From Rhabdornis inornatus (lineage: Eukaryota > Chordata > Aves > Passeriformes > Rhabdornithidae): a stretch of DNA of 64,000 nt. A program made the translations under genes and the position numbers. The notes beneath the pieces were generated by a model. That model did no database searches. It saw only the letters and a list, made by a program, of their open reading frames with translations, and was not told the origin of the DNA. The stretch spans positions 1-64,000 of the forward strand of contig VWZS01010868.1 in assembly GCA_013397075.1 (NCBI GenBank), written 5' to 3'. Of this stretch, positions 11,801-23,800 are shown piece after piece. Position 1 is the stretch's first letter. Each line of letters begins with the position of its first letter.

Positions 11801-14800
11801 ACAGCATAAAATTTTCCTAATGCACAGGACTGGATAAACTCCTGTGACTGCCTTGCACAGATCAGTAAATGCCTTCCTAAAGGTTCAGTGAAAGGTGGGG
11901 GCTCCTGACAAAAACAATTAGTAGTGAATGGTGGCCTGGAATGCAAATATACCCTTATCAACTCAGCTTGGATTGATTCACCTGAAAAGAGAACAAAACA
12001 TCATAAATGCAAGCTCAAGAGTGTCTCCCAATTGGATTTTTCTGTGCATGAACCATTTAATGGTCTTTCAGCACAGATTTGGAAAAAACACACCTGAAAT
12101 TTATATGATTGAAAAAAGTTGCTGTTTCATGCAGGAAGTATTTTTGAATTGTTGCCTAGAAATAGACTTGCATTCAGTAGGAATAAAAAGTTAAACTTGG
12201 AGGATTTTTTTTTAATTTTAGGGGGGATAACTTCACTTTGGATGTGTGTACTCAGTGTGTAACTTTGCATTTTCTGTTTAGGCTCCAAAGAAGCATTTGC
12301 AGAATGGAATTATCCGTGGGTACCAGATAGGTTATCGGGAGTACAGCGCAGGGGGAAATTTCCAGTTCAACATCATCAGCATCGACACCACTGGGGACAG
12401 TGAGGTTTATACACTGAACAACCTGAAAAAATTCACCCAGTATGGCATGGTGGTACAGGCCTGTAACCGGGCTGGCATCGGACCTTCTTCTCAGGAAATC
12501 ATCACCACAACTCTTGAGGACGGTGGGTCCTTGGCAAACAACTCTCATAGGACAGATTATTAATGTTATTATTATTTCATGTCTTTTTATCTTGTTGCAT
12601 TTCTTATTTGACTAGTGATGATGAAAGCAGGGACGATAAAAGACCAGTTTTTAGATAGAAAGGTGTAAGAGAAGAGCCTGCTCAATGAGCTTGTCTGATT
12701 TTCGTTGCAAGAGTGAATTTATTTTACCAGGTAAACAAAAATAACCCTCCTGATGTGATCTATCCTGCTGTGAATATGTTCTCAGTCATGTTGACTGAGA
12801 CCAAAACTTCCATTAAGAAGCCAAATGCTCTGGTGTTCACATATTTGCAACTGTTGTGATCTCATCCTTGCTCTAGAGTGATCTCATCATAGTTTAGAGA
12901 AGTGAAACTCTGAAAGGTGAAGCAATATTGTATTTTTTTGTTGAATTGCTACTGTTTTCAAATGAATCTACTGTGTAACCAGAGCTTTTGTACTGCACTG
13001 TCTTGTCAATCTTAAGAGAGATGTGTGTTTTTTCAAGTAAATCCAATGACAGAAAAATCATTGCTATTTCAGGCAAAATTCACCCTGTCTAATCCAAGGA
13101 ACAATATAGATTCTTTTTTTTTTTTTCAAACTGCATTAAAGGTACTTCTCAAACAATGAGAGGGAGTCCTCTAGTGGAAAAAGAGAATGATCTCATAACC
13201 AAAAAAAAGAGTTCAGTATTTCAGAGGGGTATAACAGCAAATTGAAATCCTAAAGGCCATAGAAGTCAGATTTTCAGCTACTGTAAATCAATAGCAGTGT
13301 CCTGAAACCTGTGCCAGCTTGAATCTGACTTTTACATGGACAAAATGGAATGTCACACATCTAAAATCCTCAAGAGCCACAGATTTTGAGGCAGGATATT
13401 CATGAAAGACTGATAGGTTTTTTTCACTCTGAATGCTTCTAGGCCCAGTTTGCTGCAAGACCTCAAAAGGCAGTATGCTTACAGAGGCATATATTTTATA
13501 TGATAAGAAAAGGGATTTTTTTCTTTCAGAATCCAGCATGCTTATTTTTCCTGGAAATTTTTTTTTGTTGTCACTCAATTTTGGGTCCCTCTTAGAATTA
13601 ATGATGCCACAAGCTTTAAAAGCAATCCCAGCTAGCTGTACTGCTTTGACACTAAATGGCCAACAGAAAATGCCTTAGATTTGTTTTATTTCCCTTTTTT
13701 TTAAACTATCAGCCAAAATATATTATGACCATTTTTTCCTATGTTTTTTAAAGACGTGCCCACTTTTTTCACCCTCCACCAAATTTAAAGGGACATTACA
13801 ATTGTCCACGAAGATGCAAATTTGGCTGAAAACTTTAAAAAAATATATTTAAATTGCTTACAGAATGTTCTGCACATTTCAGTGTCAGAACACACTTTTA
13901 TTTCAAAAGAAGCAACAGAAAGCCTATTAAAAGACAATCAGCAATTAGGGAAACTACATCAAAAGTAATTCCAGGGAAAACAGCTGCACTTGCAGAAACA
14001 TGTGGATTGTAGCAAGAATAAAGGATTTCCACTGTTAAAATGTGTGATGGTAATTAAATATTGTGTGGTGGTATAGAGGGAAAAATAAAGGATAGCTAAA
14101 AGATGAATATTGAGTTGTTTTCATTGTGTTAAAATGATGAATATCTTATTCCAGTGCCCAGTTGCCCTCCAGGGAATGTGCAAGCCACTGCCACGTCCCC
14201 AGAAACCATCTCCATTTCCTGGTCAACGCTGGCAAAGGAAACCCTGAATGGGATCCTGCAGGGATTCAGGGTTATCTACTGGGCCAACCTCTTGGATGGA
14301 GGTGAGAGACACCAATCTGTTACCAAGTAAAAAGCTCTATGTGGCCTTTATATCATTTTCTCTCTGGTGCAAAGGCATTTTCCTCCCTTTTGTTTTTGGT
14401 TTAGAGAAAACTTTGTCTACCTGTGAGAGAGCAGGTTTTTTTCTAGAGCCTTAACAGAGCAGCAAAGCTGCCTGGAGGAACCTCAGGGAAGGCTCCCACC
14501 AATGGGTTTGCAGCACTCCACAGGCATCCCATGGTACCCAACACGACCTGAGCAAATTCCACCTCCGTTACAAAGTGCAGAATTTTTTTAGTCCAGAGTT
14601 TTTTTAAAGAATGGTGACATGGATCCAGAACAAACCAACACAAACCTGCTTTTCATTATAATTTGGTTGGTTATCTCTTTGCCTGCTCGATACACTATCA
14701 CTTATTTTTAATAGGATGCATTTCCTCTTTGTAGCTGAGGGCAAAAGAAGGAAAGCTCTGGGAAAAGCTTGTTATTTCCATGCCAGCTTCTTCTGTTGTG

Positions 14801-17800
14801 TTTTTGTACTTTTAGCATAATTCCTGGGGAAATAGGCTCCAGAGCAGAGACTGAGTGAAAGGATCAAAGGAGAATTGTGATGCTTTACTAATCTGCAATT
14901 TATTTCCTGATGGTAATTCCATGTATGGCCCTTTCTTGTAAATCGAACAAATTAGTAGGTTTGAGATGCACATTACTTTATTCCTACTTGCCCTGTGGAT
15001 TTTTCACAGCTGTCTCCCTTCTTTTGCTTTCATCCACCAGAACCACAGTTCACTCTAACCTGCAATTGTGCAAATCCTGGTCTCTGTTAGTGTGGAAAGG
15101 GGGATTTGGAGTGGGAATGTGATCCAGAGGCCCATTGTCCCTGACAATGGTAGACTCAAAAAATACTCGGAAATCAGCCACCAATTCCTTTAAAAATAAA
15201 GATTAAAAATGTATGAGAAACATACGGAAAAAATGTAGACATGTAGGGCATAAAATGAAATGTTTACAGTGACGCTTGTAGTTTTGGATCAGATCCTGTG
15301 TGGATATTATCACATTTAAGCTCCTATGTGATGTTTTACAACATGATGAAAAAATATGATGTTCATGCTATGCTTAAAACTGGATTTTCTTTATTTATTC
15401 AACTTTATTTGCTGCCCTAAATATGTTTAAAGTTTTTTTTGCTATATGGGTTGTGCTTCTTAGCTTGCTGAAAAAAAAAGAGATTAATATGAAGTGCATC
15501 ATCTTTCTGCAAGTAAATCTGATTTTACTGTGTTTAAATCTACTGTTAGCCAGTATTGCTGCTATCAAGTGCTTTGCAGCAGCACTTGCTGCATATTTTA
15601 AAATAAAGGGGACTTTTTCTTCATTTTCCTTATGAGAAATGGTCTTTCTCATAACCAGAAAATCTTTATGAAGATAACCAACGTTCTAATTTTTTTTCTT
15701 TAGGGGATGTTTCACAATTATCTCTTCCTGTTATCTGTTCTTTATGAAAAATCTCATTACTTGTAGAATTTCTTCAATTCTCTTCATCATATTTTTTTTT
15801 TAAATTGCAACCAAAAAAAAGAGTTTGAAAATGAAAAGTGGGTCTGCTTCAAGTGGTAAGAGGTCAGGACATAAATGAATTAATTTTAATTCATTATAAT
15901 TCATTGCTTTTCTGTAATAATGAAGAGTAACTTGTCTGGGACACCCAAGCAGGTAGCAACAACTGGAAGAAGAGTGAATTTGGCAATAACTCCACTTCCT
16001 TTTTTATTTTATTTTATAGAGCTGGGAGAGATAAAGAATGTGACTACTACCCAGCCATCCCTAGAGCTGGATGGCCTGGAAAAATACACCAACTACAGCA
16101 TCCAGGTGTTGGCTTTTACCCGAGCTGGGGATGGAGTGAGGAGCGAGCAGATTTTCACCCGCACTAAAGAGGATGGTAAGGAGGGAAAGCATTTTCCATT
16201 CCCACTTCCAGGAAATGTTTGTTTGTCTCAGGAAGATGTTGTACACAGACATGCAGAGGTTGAAAATTCAGCCCTGTCCCAGCACAGGGAGGAGCTGGAG
16301 CTGCTGCAGAGAGCCCAGAGGAGGCAGCAGGATGAGCAGAGGGATGGAGCAGCTCTGCTGGGAGGAAAGGCTGGCACAGCTGGGATTGTTCAGCCTGGAC
16401 AGGAGAAGCTTTGGGCTGAGCTCAGTGTGGCCTTGCAGGGCCTGAAGGAGCTGCAGGAAACATGGAGAGAGACAATTCCCAAGGCATGCAGGGACAGCAC
16501 ACAGGGAATGGCTTCCCACTGCCAGAGGGCAGGGCTGGGTGGGATCTTGGGAGTTAGGAATTGTTCCCTGGGAGGGTGGGCAGGCCCTGGCACAGGGTGC
16601 CCAGAGCAGCTGTGGCTGCCCCTGGATCCCTGGCAGTGCCCAAGGCCAGGTTGGACATTGGGGCTTGGAGCAGCCTGGGACAGTGGAAGGTGTCCCTGCC
16701 ATGGCAGGGGTGGCACTGGGTGGGATTTAAGGTCCCTTCCAACCCAAACCATTCTGGGATTCTATGAAAATGGGGAAAGGAGGAGAGACTGTTCTGGAAC
16801 TATCTTATATTATTAGATCCTACTAAGAGTATTATTTTCAGTCTATATGTATACACACACACATATATATATAAATCCTCCAAATACCTCTTCCCTCAAG
16901 CAAAGCAAAGAACAAAAATGTCTTACCTTTGTTCCTAGACTAAAGCGTGGAAAATTCAATTTCTAATGATGAAAGTTTAAGAAACTTTTAATCATACACA
17001 GACACAGACACGTGAGATTCCATAATCACTTTATTGTAATTGTAACTCTTATAATCACTTCAGGCCACCTCAGTAGGATGCTATGCCCTGCTCTATTTCT
17101 GAAGCACTAAAATTCCAAATCCATAGGAGGTTTTGTCCCTAACCTTTTTTAATACCTTGAAAATGCTATGAGATTTACAAATGTATTTTTGGATCCCCTA
17201 AATGCTTTTGAAAAACTGGATCCAGAATTTTTGTGGTACAGATAAATATGCTCACAGTCCTGTCAATGAAGTTACTTGTATAGTGTTTAATTTGTAAATT
17301 CTCCTATGAGTTATGCAATATGTTTTCACAGAAATTAGTCAATGGATTTTCCTTTCTTCTTTATCCACTTTATTGGTCACTCGTGAATATATGAATATAT
17401 TTGCCAACTTTTTTTATTTGTAATGAGATTTTTAAAAGTGACAAGAGAGCAGGTTCAGTAAGTTAATTGACTTGATGAATTTTTGGTGCTTTTTTGCCAA
17501 TAAAAAATTATGTGATGAAAGTTACTATTTTTTTCCAATTAAATATTAAGGTACTCATTCTAAAATTTACATACATTAGAAGGTTGCCTGGCCCCAGCTG
17601 TAGCTGTATCCAGGGGATGCAGTAAATAAAAATTGCTCAGCTCTATACTTGTGTGTCTCAAACTCTGAATGTTTTGATATCAGCCCAAAGTCCTTAAACA
17701 GTTACTTTGGACTCAGATGCTTTTGGTACACCTTGGGCTTGGAAACAGATGGATTTATTTCAATTTTTAAAAATCTAAAATGTAAGAGAACTGTAAAACA

Positions 17801-20800
17801 CATGCTGCATTTTCAAGTTACTTTTCAAGTTACTTTTTGTCAAGTAGATCCCAGCATAGCAAACCTTCCCTAAATTCTCTCTGAACTCAGAGGCTCTCAG
17901 CCCTGATCCTTGGGAGTGGGATTTAAGCCACCAGGAGCCAGGAGTAATATCCCACATTACTCCAGGAGATTGGGGACAGGCTGGTCTTGGGGACATCTGG
18001 TACATGTCAGAAGCCTCAAACATTCCCTCCTCCTCTTCTTCTTCTCCTTCTTCTCCTTCTCCTTCTTCTTCTTCTCCTTCTCCTTCTTCTCCTTCTTCTC
18101 CTTCTTCTTCTCCTTCTTCTCCTTCTTCTCCTTCTTCTCCTTCTTCTCCTTCTTCTTCTCCTTCTTCTTCTCCTTCTTCTTTTTCCTCTTCTTCTTTCTT
18201 CTCTCCTTAGTCCACCTCTTCCCCATTTGTTCATCCCAATTCTTGGTGGTGGCTCTTTTGCTGTCTGCATCTCTGGGATCAGACAGGCTGAGGGGGGAGC
18301 ACATTGCCTCAGACTGTGTTTGGCAGCTGGGCAAAGGCTCATCGCTCACCTTTAACCCTCCTGGCAGCTCAGCAATAACTCCCCCTAAAGCAGCCTGACA
18401 AAACTTTCCAGAGATTTTCTGATGCCTCACACTGGTTCCATTCATTAAATCTTTTGTCCAGAAAACTAAATGGAAAGGTGTTCCAGAAAATACAATGATT
18501 TCATCTTCAGCCTCACAACTTTTTATTAAGGGCAGGAATGATTTTGAGTGGAATATACAGAGACCTGCAGTTAAGCATAAGCCAAACCCAAAATCCTGGA
18601 TCTAAATATCCTGGAGGGTGTGGAAGTTAAAGAAGAAAAGAGCATTCACATTGCCAAACTCCATGCACCAAACAAGTTTCTCATTCCTCAGAAGAATGGA
18701 CATTTCTACTGTAATTTTCTAAGGAAAAGTTTCCTGTAGAGGATTATTCAGTAGGACTAATTCCAGTGCACCTAAAAGATCCTGCCCTGAAGTGAGTTTA
18801 AGCACTTCCTTGGCATTTTAATGACATAAATAAATTGGGATCTTAACAGAGCTTAGAAATGGAAACCTTCTATCTCTGCTCCCAGATCTTCTCTGGCTAA
18901 AATCATGACACAAGATATTCCACCCTCCTGTAATAAAATCTGGAAATCCAGCATATTTTTAAGTGGCTGCCAAGCCTCCCATGTCATTATTGTTACGAGG
19001 TCTTATAACATCATTCATTCCTTTCTCTCTTTTTCCTTTTTTTTTTACATGAGAGGAAACTTTTCTTTGTAAAATCAATGGTGTAGCATTTTCCACTGCT
19101 GCTGGAAAAGCCAGTCAGGGCCTCCTGTGATTTCTCTGTTGGTGTTCAGCTAAAGACATGAGCCCAAAATTTCTTCAGCAGGCTTGAAATCTCCAATGGG
19201 GCAAAATAAGGGTTACCCAGCAAGTGAATCATTGATGGAATGTGTGGATACTTTGATTTCTTACAATGTTTGATACTGATTTTAGACACCAGAGGTCAGA
19301 CATTGCTGCTGATCAGCAAAGGAAATGAGAACAACTCAAGCAAGTAATAGGAAATGAGCTTTCAAGGAATGAGCTTTCCTTTCAATGGGATCATATTTAT
19401 GAGTTTATCTAGCTTTCCCCCCCCCTCTTCTGAAAGCTGACTTCAGAAAAGATGCTGCTGATTTTGGAGTTCCTCCTGGTAGAAAAATAAGCCAAGAGGA
19501 AATGTTCAATTTTTAAAAATTCATTCTGGTTTTGTCCCTTACATTTTCCACTTTACAGTTTCTAATAAGCTGCTCATCCTCTTCACCTGGAGACTTGATT
19601 TAATAAACCATTAAAAATTAAAGCAGCTCTTCCAATTCTTTTCCCTGCTGTGATCAAAACACAGTTTGAAAGGCTGCTCTGTTTGTAGCAGGAGGGAGTG
19701 TGTGTGACAAGTTCCCTCTCTGCTCCTGTGCTGCAAATGCAATATGAGAAAAGTACAGCTGAAACAAGGAATTTGCTGCCTGAACAAGCCTGAAACATGT
19801 CACAGCACCTTGGCTGGCAGCAGTGCCCTGACCTTAAGCACACCATGGGAGGACACAGACTCCAGAGCCTCCATCCCAGGAAAGATTCCTGCAGCTGGGA
19901 ATTTGGTCTGGCTGTCTGTCAGAGGTGGCATCTGGGCTGGCTGTGAAACAGGAGGATGCATGTTTCTCCCTTGTACCTTCTTTTTTTCTTTTTCTTTTTT
20001 CTTTTTTTTTTTTTTTGTTTGTTTGAGAAAATGCATTCCTGTGCACAGCAAGCAGTTTGTGTGCCACAGAAGGCTTTGCAGCAGTGCTGTGCTTCCAGCT
20101 CTCATTCAGAGCCAGGCAAAAGCTGCAGCAGGAAGGAAGGGAGAACAGTACCACATCCCCCTGCCAACCCCACTCTGCCTGAATCCAGTGAGATTTTCCT
20201 CCTCTCCTTTCTCTCCCTGGACACCAAGCTTCCTGACCATTGGCACGAGAGGCACAGACAGCATCTGGCAAGCTTTACATTTATTCTAAAATGATTAAGC
20301 AGAAATCCAGTCAGGTGCATGTTCAGTACTCCTTGGAGAAGAGCTCTGCTTGGGTTCAACTGATAAGGGTGACTGGGCTCTGTGATGAAAAATTGCTCTT
20401 GATGACCCCTTAATGCACTTTTTTTCTAGTGGTAAAGAGCTCCAATTTTGACTAAGAAGCAAAAGGCACAGGATTTCATAGAAATGGTGTGCCTAGTATG
20501 AGGCCAGTTCAGAGTAAATTCACGTGTGGCTGTGTTTTGGCTGGCATAGATCTATGTTGTAGGTTTTTTCTACATGAACAAACAGGCAGCAGTCAGGAGT
20601 TGAGTTTATTTTGATTTTTCTAAGTGCAACCAGCAATGGAGTAGTCCTGTGTCATGCAGAATTAAAACCCTGTTACAGAACAAAGCTCAGATTTCTGATT
20701 TATTTGTGATATCACTCCTAAATGCACCACAGTCTGTGCATTTGCCTCCCTGCTGCTCAGCACAGTGAAGAAAAATGGTGATAATCTCTCTGCTTATGAA

Positions 20801-23800
20801 AAGGAGAATGAGAAAGTTCCTGGAGCTCCTCCCCATTTATCTGGCACATCTAAATGCTGTTTCCCAGCCCTGTCATATCAGGATAATTGCCTGCTCTGCT
20901 TTAGCATTCCACTTGCACTGTCAGGAATACAGAGTGTTCTCCTCCACATGAAAGCAGGGTGCTATTTCCGTGTTTTTCAAAGCCTTGCTAGCTGGAGAAT
21001 GAGGCCATCTTTGATCTTAAATTTGCCACATCTGCTCCCTGGAAGGCTGCAAAGTTGTTTAGAAGCAATCCTCAGCTTCTCTGTGCTCAGCCCAGGTTGT
21101 CCTCCAGCTTCTCACCATAGTTTTACCCCTAGTGACCACGGAGGGGAAATAAAAAAGGATCTGTGGAATTGTGCAAATTCAGTTTGTCTTTCTGGGAGCT
21201 GTGGGAGTCAGTGTGCTAGATAAAGGTCCAGGGAGAATTCAGTAAGACAGCTCAGGTCTCCTGATACTGCTGCCTTATAATGGCTGAAGCCAGAAAGGCT
21301 GGGGATACAATGGCAATGAGGGAAAATACCTTAAGTTTGCTTGGCAAGGCTCAGGGTTTTCCTCTCCAGGATAAGGCAGGCACCACATTCCCCTACCACA
21401 ACTTCTTCAGATGCCCAAGGAACCCAGTTTAGTAAGAAATGCTTCAGTTAATGCTGAGATAACTCGTATAAAGTCCAGGGGATGAGTTTGACCAATGACT
21501 TTACCCTCTGGACAGAGAACAGTAAGGGTCTGTGAAGCACCAGATGAGATTCTGCAGGATTCCTGCCAAGGAAATGTAAACACTTCCACACACACAGTGG
21601 AATGACACACAGCTTTCATGTGCACAACCCAGCAGTGCAGCAAAAAGAGGACTAATAAATCAGTATTCAGAATAATTTTTGCAACACTGCAAAAATTGCT
21701 GCCTGATTCCAACCCAGTGAGGTGGAGGAGTCCTTGGGTTGAAAATTTTACTGTATGGCTTCCTGGCTTTCTTTCTGGCCCCTTTTTCTGCTGGTCTAAC
21801 ACCAGACAGCAACACAGCAATGACAAGGAATGTTTCCCACATAGACCCAATGACTGGAAAATGCCAGATGAATTCTGAGTTAATCCCTCAACAGCCGACA
21901 GCCATGACCAATTACCATCAGAACCTGTCCCTATAGATCACACCCTAATTTAACAATAAATTGCATTAACCTCATCCATCTATTTGAAGTGATTTCCAGA
22001 AAACATTGCTATCCATAAAGGAATCCTCCTGTGGGTTAGGTAATTACCCTGGAGAGCCAGCTTTCACTCCTCAGCAGCAGGAGCAAATAGCATTTCTAAT
22101 GAGCTGGGTATAAATAACAAGTTGGATGCTGTCAAGCATCAATATTTACTCTGCATTGGATAGAGCTGCTAACTGAATTAGCCCCTTTGCAGCGAGGGGC
22201 TGGGTTTGCATGCAATTATCATCATGACGTTCTCACTTGATGCCTAATTAGCTCTCTCAGCACACTATAAATAGAAAATGCACATCCAGAGATGTTGAAC
22301 TGAGTGGTGCCTGTCAGTTCTCTCACATCTTCCAGGACCACCTATGTAGATATAAAATTGAGGGTCTCCTCACATCATTTGACACAAAAGATGAACAAAT
22401 TTAGATGCCAGGCTGGATGACTTCTCTTTATGGGCAAAGTTCTGTAGCAGCATAATATCTGCTTGCTTGATTGAGACAGAACAAAGGTTCTAAATTTATC
22501 TACAAATATCAGCTTGCTGGACAAGGGATTTTGTACCTCTGCTGCACAATAACTGTTTCCTGTGAAAGTAAAGAAAGCTGATCAAGCATTGCAATGGTAA
22601 TTGCACTAGAAATTTTAACATTTTGTTAGTTTTACTTGAAAACAGACAAAAATATCAGATTCCTTACAAAGCAGTTGTTCTGTAGAGAACAAAGCCCAGA
22701 AAACTGTTTCATTTTGTCTTTAATAACATACATAGCACTTATCAATACAACATATCTATTTTAATAATTTAACATAAACACTGACCACACGCAGTGCATA
22801 AATATCTTTCAAATTATTTATTTTCACAGATTTTAAAATATATTTTCAAATATTTTGACACAAGGTGTGTTTTTCAGGAAATTTTAAACCCATTTATTAT
22901 GATGTTAAATGTAGCCCTTGTTTTGTTTATGTATGAGCTTGCGTGTAATGTGATACTCCAGCATGCAGGAAAAGAAATCTAGCAATTTTGCATGTTAGTG
23001 AAAGAGTGTTTCCAAAGCTGGAGAGCACTGTACAGTGTAATGTGTGTTTGAAAAACAGCATATGCTCATGAAATCAAAACCTTTCCCAAAATGCAAGGCT
23101 GTAAAGGGGTGTAGTTAAGATTACACAGCAAGATTTTAGCATTTCCGAGCTGAAGCTTTTTCCATGTGGTTTTAGACAGGAGGTTTGGGGGTTTTTAGCT
23201 CATTCTCTGTGATAATTTTGATGGGTTTATTGATATCAGCTGTAACTAGAGAAATAGATATACTGCAGTGCCAGAGAGAGGTCTGAGCTGCTGAGGGCAG
23301 GGCAAGGGACAAGGATTCTGTGTGGGGAGATGTCAGCTCACACATCGTGGCACTTGCTGGCCATGGGTCACATCAGGCAGTGCAAGCTGCTCATTTACAC
23401 TCCACTTCATTAAATTCACAGCTCTGCTCTGGATGTCCATTAAATTGTCCACATGTGTATTATTTATAACACTTTGGGCATGGATTGTGTGTTCAAAGCT
23501 GGCCATTTATAACAGTGTGTTGATTGGCAATTTCTGTGACCACGCAAGGACAAGATATTTTCATGTGTGCATTTGGGTTCAAACTGAAAGGGGAAATTTA
23601 GGTCGGATCTAGGGAAGAAGTTGTTTACTGTGAGGGTGGTGAGGCCCTGACACAAGTTTCTCAGTGGATGCCCCATCCCTGGAAGTGTCCAAGGCCAGGA
23701 TGGATGGAGCTCTGAGCAACCTGGTCTAGTGGAAGGTGTGTCTGGCCATGGCAGGGGTTTAGAAGATTTTTAAGTTCCCTTCCAACCCAAACCATTCTTG

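Larger units (their letters stand above)
6544..12281 (+). other. DSCAM: DSCAM intron within FN2
   Basis: This 5738-nt phase-0 intron carries a 22-bp tandem repeat (8266-8333), a sense CR1 copy (9711-10140) and a probable antisense solo LTR (10587-11027). About 6900-7260 is very AT-rich, with TATA-like runs. Nothing with coding support is seen in 6544-8260, 8340-9700 or 11030-12280. Confidence 0.85.

Noticed and set aside
17910..18445. Long open frames with Ser-Pro, Leu, Lys/Glu or Arg runs on both strands
   Set aside because: They are products of the pyrimidine tract at 18023-18208, which is open in all frames; no start context, splice context or flanking coding signal.
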